Origin: Cryptomeria japonica
Lineage: Eukaryota > Streptophyta > Pinopsida > Cupressales > Cupressaceae
DNA: 64,000 nucleotides
Direction of reading: 5' to 3'
NCBI RefSeq assembly: GCF_030272615.1
Contig: NC_081414.1
Location: 818,718,396-818,782,395 of the forward strand
Shown: piece after piece, positions 58,182-64,000 of the stretch
Layout: each line of letters starts with the position of its first letter
How positions within the stretch are numbered: position 1 is the first letter of the stretch
Notes under the pieces: generated by a model
Database searches by the model: none
What the model was told of the DNA's origin: nothing
The model's input: the letters and a program-made list of their open reading frames with translations, nothing else
Made by a program: the position numbers and the translations under genes

Positions 58182-59284
58182 AATCTCCTTGTAATGTTCT
58201 AGTGAATTTTGTGTAGCCATTGTTTTTCTTTCTTGTGTCTTTGAATTTAGGTTGAATGAGATAGATGAATCAATACAAGCTTTGTTGAAACTGATGTAGA
58301 ATCCCACGAGAGCTTTGCTGGAAAAAAAAGTTTTTTTTTTAATGTGAAATGTCTTTTTAGTTGGTTTGTTGGGTGAGTTGGATGGTTGTTGAGATATTTC
58401 GATCTACTTTTTTAATTGAAATTAGGAGAACTTAAATATCATCGTAATGTTGGATTGCACTTTTTTTTGAAAATGGAATATAATAAGTGAAGAATATCCT
58501 TATAGTGAAAATGGAGAACCAACTGAAGTGGATTGTGGCAGTTGAGTTTCAGATTCTTGCGCATTCATTCTTATTCTTAAATCTGTGAACTTGTAACTCA
58601 GCAAGGGAGCTCAGGTGTTTATAGCAGGCAAGAGGGAAGTAGTTGTGCAACTTAATGAGGGATCCATTTAATTTTCGTACCTAATAGCCAAGCAAGTCAG
58701 TTCTGATGGTTATCACAATGGGTGAGGATCAATACACACATGATATAATCTTGAGGTTCGATGTTTAAATAGTAATTTATATTATATGGACTGCCATGGA
58801 TGGTGGATGTTAAATGTTTTGTTTTTATGCCATTTGGCCTACAGTAATCGTTTGTTCTTTAGCAAATAAGCATCACAGCCAAAAGTTGCCAGACTGGCAA
58901 TATTTTAGTCCAGCTCACAATACATCAACCGGAGTTTACAGAGGGGTTTAATGCCAGAAGCTTAACTAGCATAGGGTATTATTCAATGTGTGGTTCACTT
59001 CATGGGCATGCAACAATGTTAACACATCTTCATGGAAGTTATGAGTAAACTGACCCGCATGAGAAATCCTTCAAATTTTTTATGGATTTGCTCAGTCATT
59101 TAGTAAATGAATTTCACATAGTTACAATTTAAATATATATATGTGACCTCTGTTATTTTAGTACAGTCTCCAAACGATGCTTTATTTGAGGTTTGGTTTT
59201 GTTTTATAGAGGAATTATTGATTTGAACAAATTTGAACAACTTTCTATTTTTAGGAAGTTTCGTTTTTAGCATTTTTAGTCTGA
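58182..59284. other. 3' UTR and non-coding spacer
   Basis: After the TGA at 58179 comes about 100 bp of U-rich 3' UTR-like sequence with weak plant poly(A) signals (TTGAATGAG near 58252, ATCAATACA near 58268). Beyond it I see no ORF or repeat. Confidence 0.45.
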
Positions 59285-59905
59285 CTCAAACTCTGCCTCC
59301 AAGCTGCCTAAGAGGTGAAAAGTCCGCCTTAAACACTCTAAACTCCGCCCCTTCAAATGAATCAAAGTCCGCCTTGTGGGATGATAACAAGTGAAGTAGC
59401 TTCAAAACTCCGCCCCTTCAAATGAATCAAAGTCCGCCTTGTGGGATGATAACAAGTGAAGTAGCTTCAAAACTCCGCCCTTCCCTTGCCTTGAGCAAAA
59501 TGAATGAACTCCACCCTTGGCGATCTCTCTAAAAGTCCGCCTAAGGTGATGAGGGAAGATGCCTACCTCTAAAAGTCCGCCCTATGGGATGGTGGTGAAT
59601 GGTTATGGCCTGGCTAAACTCCGCCCTATCTATGATGACATCAAAGCATATCTAGCAAACTCCGCCTTGAAGGTGTTAAGGGTAGCAAGAGGTAAGTCTA
59701 AGGCAAGCAAAAGTTCGCCTTGGAAGACATACAAGATGGTTTCAAAGTGAGTGAAATCCGCCCAAGATGAAAGATGATGTCTATGTTGAAGAAGTCCTCA
59801 AAAGGTGAACTCAAAAGTCCGCCCTCCTAACATCATGGCTAGCTCAAAGTTCGCCCTATCTTGGGATATAGTTCCAATACTTGTGCCAACACTCCAAATA
59901 AGTTC
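59285..59905 (+). repeat. Dispersed decamer array, AAAGTCCGCC-like
   Basis: About 15 copies of AAA(G/C)T(C/T)CGCC in about 600 bp, at irregular spacing, the AAAGT and AAACT versions often alternating. Two adjacent 58-60 bp units from about 59343 and 59403 (AACTCCGCCCCTTCAAATGA...) are direct repeats. All in the same orientation. Non-coding; could be part of an LTR or a binding-site cluster. Confidence 0.75.
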
Positions 59906-60969
59906 GCCATGTGATTAAGGAGTCAAACTAGTCAACACCAGTTTGAAAAATGAGGTAACATTCAAGTTGGAAAGTTTTGTTAGAAAAGAGATATTGCAGA
60001 TTGAGGAGAGATTCGAACTTGCAACTTAATTAGAAAGTTTTAGAATGAAGATATTTGGAGATCAAGTTCGAGTTTAGAACTGAGTCTCAAATTAGAAATT
60101 TGCACTTGTGAAAGTTCGAACTAGATGAAGATGATTGTGCAACTCAAATTAAAATTATAAACTTTCTCCATAGTTCGAACTAGATGAAGATGATTGTGCA
60201 ACTCAAATTAAAATTATAAACTTTCTCCATAAGCAAGATCGAATTGAAGTCAAGAATGGAAGTGCATTTGTGTGTTTCTAACTTTGAATTTAAGTTTGAA
60301 TACAAATAAACAATCTCTCCTCTCATTATTGCACAATAAGAGTTCAAATTTTATGAAGAGAGCATTTTCAAGCAAAGGGTTTTGGTGATCTCTTGCAGAT
60401 TGAGCGAACTTTTGAGGGAATTTCTGTCTAAGGTGAAGTTGATTGGTGGGCAAACTTATCAATTTTCTCATTTTTTTTTTTTTTTTTTTTCTGAGTGTAT
60501 TGGAGGTGTCTTTATCGGGTTTATCTAAATTTTGATAAAAGGATCATTTTGGATTGAATGTTCTTTCTTTCAAGCATGACCTTCTAAGTGTTCGCAACTT
60601 GTTTCAAAGCTAAACGTGTTGAGAAATCGGAAGATCAAAGCATTTTGCCATCTAACATTTGAAACTTTGCACTAAAAGATAGATTTCTAACTTATTTTCC
60701 CTTGGTTTTGCAGGTTGCAGATGGTAGTAGAAGCGGGATCATCATAGAGATCGCAACTAGAGTTTCAAGCCAAACAGAGGATTGAGGACAAGTTCACGGG
60801 CAAGGTTCATCAGAGCACAACTTGATCCTATCATTTCATATTTGCAAGGGGTTATCTAGAGCTTTCACCCTCCTCTCGCGCAACATAAATTGGGGCCACA
60901 AAGAAGCAAGGATAGAGTTGTCAACAAGAAATTATTCTAAGAAATTCAACAATTTTCCTTCTGAGCTTC
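59906..60969. other. Non-coding, partly repetitive
   Basis: AGTTCGAACTAGATGAAGAT is repeated (near 60112 and 60172, about 60 bp apart). A 20-base T tract lies at 60471-60491. No gene. Confidence 0.5.
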
Positions 60970-61236
60970 ATGGACCTGCTAATCATTCCTCCTGAATTAG
61001 GCAGAGAACCTCGTCCAGTACTTCAGCCAGACTTGGATTTCAGCGACAGACAAGAACACGCTATCACATAATTGTACAGCTTGGCGTAGGAAGTGAAAAG
61101 AAACACTCCTGATTTGCATTGCATGTGTTTTATCCTTGACGGGGAACTAGAAATTGCCGCACGTATCAATGCTGAGATAAGAAGAGAGCAAGAGCCAACT
61201 CCCGTACCTGTTCCTGCACCGCCTCAACAAGATTAG
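60970..61236 (+). pseudogene. Protein-coding fragment, unknown
   Basis: An 89-codon frame from the ATG at 60970 to a TAG at 61234, with two internal stops. It reads MDLLIIPPELGREPRPVLQP, then CMCFILDGELEIAARINAEI and a Pro/Val-rich end (PTPVPVPAPPQQ). No domain recognised. Probably a remnant of a mobile-element gag or captured gene. Confidence 0.3.
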
Positions 61237-61767
61237 GAGTGATTCACGTTGCAGTGGCACCTCGTCATCTTCCGACCAATCAGATTGCTCCAAGTCAACA
61301 TGCCCAGATTCAATGAACTTGACTTATTCGAAAAGGAAACTAAGCACATACTTTAGTGAGAATGGCAACTGTGCCACTTGTCATGTTCTCGTTCATTCAA
61401 ACTGATAGAGTTTTGAGGAACCCTAATTAGGGGTTATAACTTTCAATCTGATCCCTTGATCACTTTTTGATCTCAACCATTCATTGATTTTTGAAAAACT
61501 ATATAAGGCTACCTTCTCTCATTTGGAGAGTGTGAGGTTTTTGATATATTGTTGCGTGAAGGTCATTTTTCAAATAATACATTGCATGCGTGCTTTCTCT
61601 TAAGGCTTTGTAATCTCTGTTATTTGAGTGATTAGCATGGTTCCAATTTCCCCAACACATTAGTTAGAAGTTAATTTAGATTTGCTTTCACAGTTGTTAG
61701 AATTGAATGAAAGATTTGATAAATATTAATTAACGACTCATATTTCCATTTCACTGTGCCAAGTTAG
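61237..61767. other. Non-coding
   Basis: No ORF. TATATAAGG at 61501-61509 is TATA-like and could mark an LTR promoter, but no LTR borders could be set. The copia 4 LTR begins at its right edge. Confidence 0.4.
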
Positions 61768-62716
61768 TGTTGGCAATTGACATTCAATTGGTTGGTTTCA
61801 CTATGTTGTCATTGATGGCAACATAATATTGTGTTCTGACTTCATATTTTGGTTTAGTTGTGTACCGAAGGCCCTTCACAGATACTACACCGACACCGAC
61901 ACCAACACCGACAGAACAAAAGGATTTATTTGGTTACCGACAATGCAGGTCGACATGGTTTAAAATATGGTTATCGATATTGAAAGCCGACATCTCTTGG
62001 ATCCGACATCGACAATTGTTCTTAATATTTATGCATTCATGTTATCTAGCCGACATGTAATTTGATATTGTATATATCTTTGTAAGTCGACATAAGACAT
62101 GATAATTTGTATAGGGTATATAGGTCAGTTGGATTAGATCATTTTGACAGAGACATGAGAAATAGGAGATCATGGATATGCGAATGTAATATGATGCGAA
62201 ATATATCAGAGAGATTATGTATGTGAGGAAATTCATGTAAGGGTTATTCTGGTAAAGAGTTTAGGGTTTTCAAACCGGAATAGATAGAGCTTAAACCGGA
62301 ACTGTATTCTGGCATAGAAGATGCTATCTTAACAATTCAATACTTCTTCGGATTGTAGTCTAGATTTTTATGTAGTTAGTAAGGCTCCTTTTGTGATTGA
62401 GCAGTGTACTCTAAGCTGTAAGTCTTCCTGCAAGTGCAGGCTCCTCATATTCTGTAATATCTCTTCATATGGCCAGTGGATTGATATTGTGAGTCACAAA
62501 TCCCACCGTAGTTTTTCTTCTTTGAGGTTTTCCACATATAATTATGTGCGTTATTGATTCTCATTTATGTGATTGGCTTATTGGTTGCTTTACTTCTTTC
62601 AATTCTATATGTACCGGTATACCGGTTGATGTATGCATGTTTTAATAAGGATAAAATTGATCATTCTAGTATAACACCGATTCAACCCCCCCTCTTAGTG
62701 TTATTGGATTCCAACA
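61768..62716 (+). mobile_element. 5' LTR of copia 4
   Basis: TGTTGGCAATTGACATTC to TTATTGGATTCCAACA, 949 bp, followed by the primer site. Matches both ends of LTR A (30690-33846). It includes an ACCGACA-rich stretch (61885-61915) and the GATTCAACCCCCCCTCTTAG motif shared with the other copia LTRs. Confidence 0.9.
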
Positions 62717-62718
62717 AT

Positions 62719-62730
62719 TGGTATCAGAGC
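62719..62730 (+). promoter_or_regulatory. Primer-binding site of copia 4
   Basis: TGGTATCAGAGC, two bases after the LTR; complementary to initiator Met-tRNA as in most plant copia elements. Confidence 0.95.
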
Positions 62731-62736
62731 CTTGTG

Positions 62737-63781
62737 CATCAGAGGAAATTTAATAGCTTGAGGAAGATCCTGAATCCAGAATCTATGAATATGGCTTTGG
62801 AGAAGCAACTTGAGATGACACTTGATGATTATGATGCTGAAAAGTTGAACTTAAAGCTACAAGATGAATTGAATTCTATCAAGGAATTCATTCTTGTCCT
62901 ACAAGATAGGCTATCATCTGTTCAGGCTAGGAGGAAGGAACTTTTGCAAAGTTAGGATGATGAAGAGAAAGATGCACTTAAGGAACAATTTCAGAAATTG
63001 AGTTAGGAGAACATGGTTATGAAAAATGAAATGCAACTTATAACTATGAGGATATCTAAGGAGATTGAGGACCGAAAGAAAAAATGAAGAAAATCTTGTT
63101 GTATCCCTGAAGAACAAATTTGAAGAATGCGGTAGGTTGGTTCATGAGAATGATATGTTGAGAACTGATTTAGTACAATCCCAGAGTAATGAACAAGAGC
63201 TTGAGAGACAAATGATAATTATGAAAGAAGATCTAACTACTGCAAGTGAGTATAAAGAAAAATTCAAAATTAGCTCAGCACAACTAGATGAGTTATTGAA
63301 GAGACAAAGGCAGATTGGAGATTCTAGTGGACTTGGATTTGAGCAAGGACAGAGTTCCGGTATTGCTAATGAAGATCAAAACCACAAGGCATTGATAAGG
63401 AAATTCAATGCTTATAAATTTAATGGTAGATGTTTTGTTTGCAATAGATTTGGTCACATGGCTAGACAATGTAGAAATAGAGAAAATCAGAACCCTGATT
63501 CTGCTCTTGGTAAATGTTCTAAATGCAATAAGTATGGTCCGAAGACAGAAGATTGCATAATGGATGTTAAATGCTATGGATGTGGAAAGTTTGGACATAT
63601 GGCTAATCAGTGCAGGTCAAGCGATTTCACCGGTTTTAGCAAAGCAATTCAAAGGAACAATGTTACATGTTATGCATGTAATAAGGTTGGACATATTGCT
63701 AAATTTTGTAGAAGCAGAAATCTACTGGTTGGTAATGAAGGATCAAATAAGAAAGGGAAAGAGAAGGTTAGTGAAATTTGA
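62737..63781 (+). pseudogene. Copia 4 gag fragment: coiled coil and four zinc knuckles
   Basis: After the primer site an open frame reads into a Leu/Glu/Lys-rich coiled coil (MALEKQLEMTLDDYDAEKLN; to 62955), with a frameshift and stops before 63065, then more coiled coil and four knuckles: CFVCNRFGHMARQC, CSKCNKYGPKTEDC (His replaced by Pro), CYGCGKFGHMANQC and CYACNKVGHIAKFC. The usual gag N-terminal region is absent, as the coil begins within 60 bp of the primer site. This gag is larger in its coiled coil than that of copia 2. The element continues past the right end. Confidence 0.85.
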
Positions 63782-64000
63782 CAAGATCATACTCAGAAAT
63801 GGGTTAGGAAGACTGAAGAACAATCATCAGATGGAAATGCATTGGTTACTTATTCGACAGAAGAGGTTGCTCCTGCACCGACAAGTAGCTCATCTGGTAA
63901 CTGAGGCAGATGCCTTAGGGGTAGGCAAAATTTATGAAGATGTTGCATATGCCCCGAGAAGAGGTTCTGGAAGATGTTCCAGATATTGGAGATGATTATC
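63782..64000 (+). pseudogene. Copia 4 gag end (truncated by window)
   Basis: The same frame continues for about 40 codons after the TGA at 63779 (Trp- and Ser-rich), stopping at about 63902. No protease is seen before the window ends. Confidence 0.4.

Noticed and set aside
62554-62736. Hydrophobic start of the frame leading into copia 4 gag
   Set aside because: This part is LTR and primer-site sequence; the coiled coil starts only after it.
1-64000. CRISPR arrays, rRNA genes, bacterial operons, organellar genes
   Set aside because: None seen. The tandem repeats found have no spacer structure, and all recognised genes are plant nuclear or retrotransposon types.

Overview
The window looks like nuclear DNA of a seed plant, most likely a gymnosperm (conifer-like). 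This is inferred from low GC, one sparse host gene with a 2-kb intron, and wall-to-wall, deeply decayed, nested LTR retrotransposons (Ty1/copia with TGGTATCAGAGC-type primer sites, Ty3/gypsy Tat/Ogre-like, and a chromovirus). I see no bacterial, organellar or viral gene organisation and cannot name the species.

Layout. 0.1-4.4 kb: a minus-strand, stop-broken long coding region of a family I cannot name, carrying a G-patch and a coiled coil and split by a solo LTR. 4.8-5.9 kb: a ~265-bp tandem repeat. 6.3-8.7 kb: two paralogous fragments of an unknown gene. 9.7-19.5 kb: a minus-strand copia element (copia 3) flanked on both sides by a duplicated chimeric block. 19.5-27.8 kb: a Tat/Ogre-like gypsy element with gag, protease and G-patch but no reverse transcriptase; its LTR holds another LTR insertion. 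27.8-29.7 kb: the 3' half of a chromovirus. 30.1-33.8 kb: a coiled-coil ORF, a polypurine tract and a copia-type LTR interrupted by a 2.2-kb block.

33.8-53.6 kb is a three-level nest. A plus-strand copia element (copia 1) is split in its gag by a minus-strand copia element (copia 2, 35732-49181, 5-bp duplication GAGGA). One LTR of copia 2 is in turn split by a 5962-bp insertion (42468-48429, 5-bp duplication AGTTC, ends TGTT...AACA). This youngest insertion has no LTR pair, reverse transcriptase, integrase or transposase that I can see. It carries a ~1087-codon reading frame interrupted only by four in-frame stops, and that protein is a distant relative of the broken one at the start of the window. 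The pair is the strongest candidate here for an undescribed element family.

54.5-58.2 kb holds the only convincing host gene: four coding exons joining to a 260-residue protein with a long acidic tail and a terminal basic cluster. 59.3-59.9 kb is packed with an AAAGTCCGCC-like decamer. The window ends inside another copia element (5' LTR, primer site and a gag with four zinc knuckles).

Nearly all reading frames are mobile-element genes broken by stops and frameshifts. The nested insertions give a relative chronology. All alignments were done by eye; no database search was possible.
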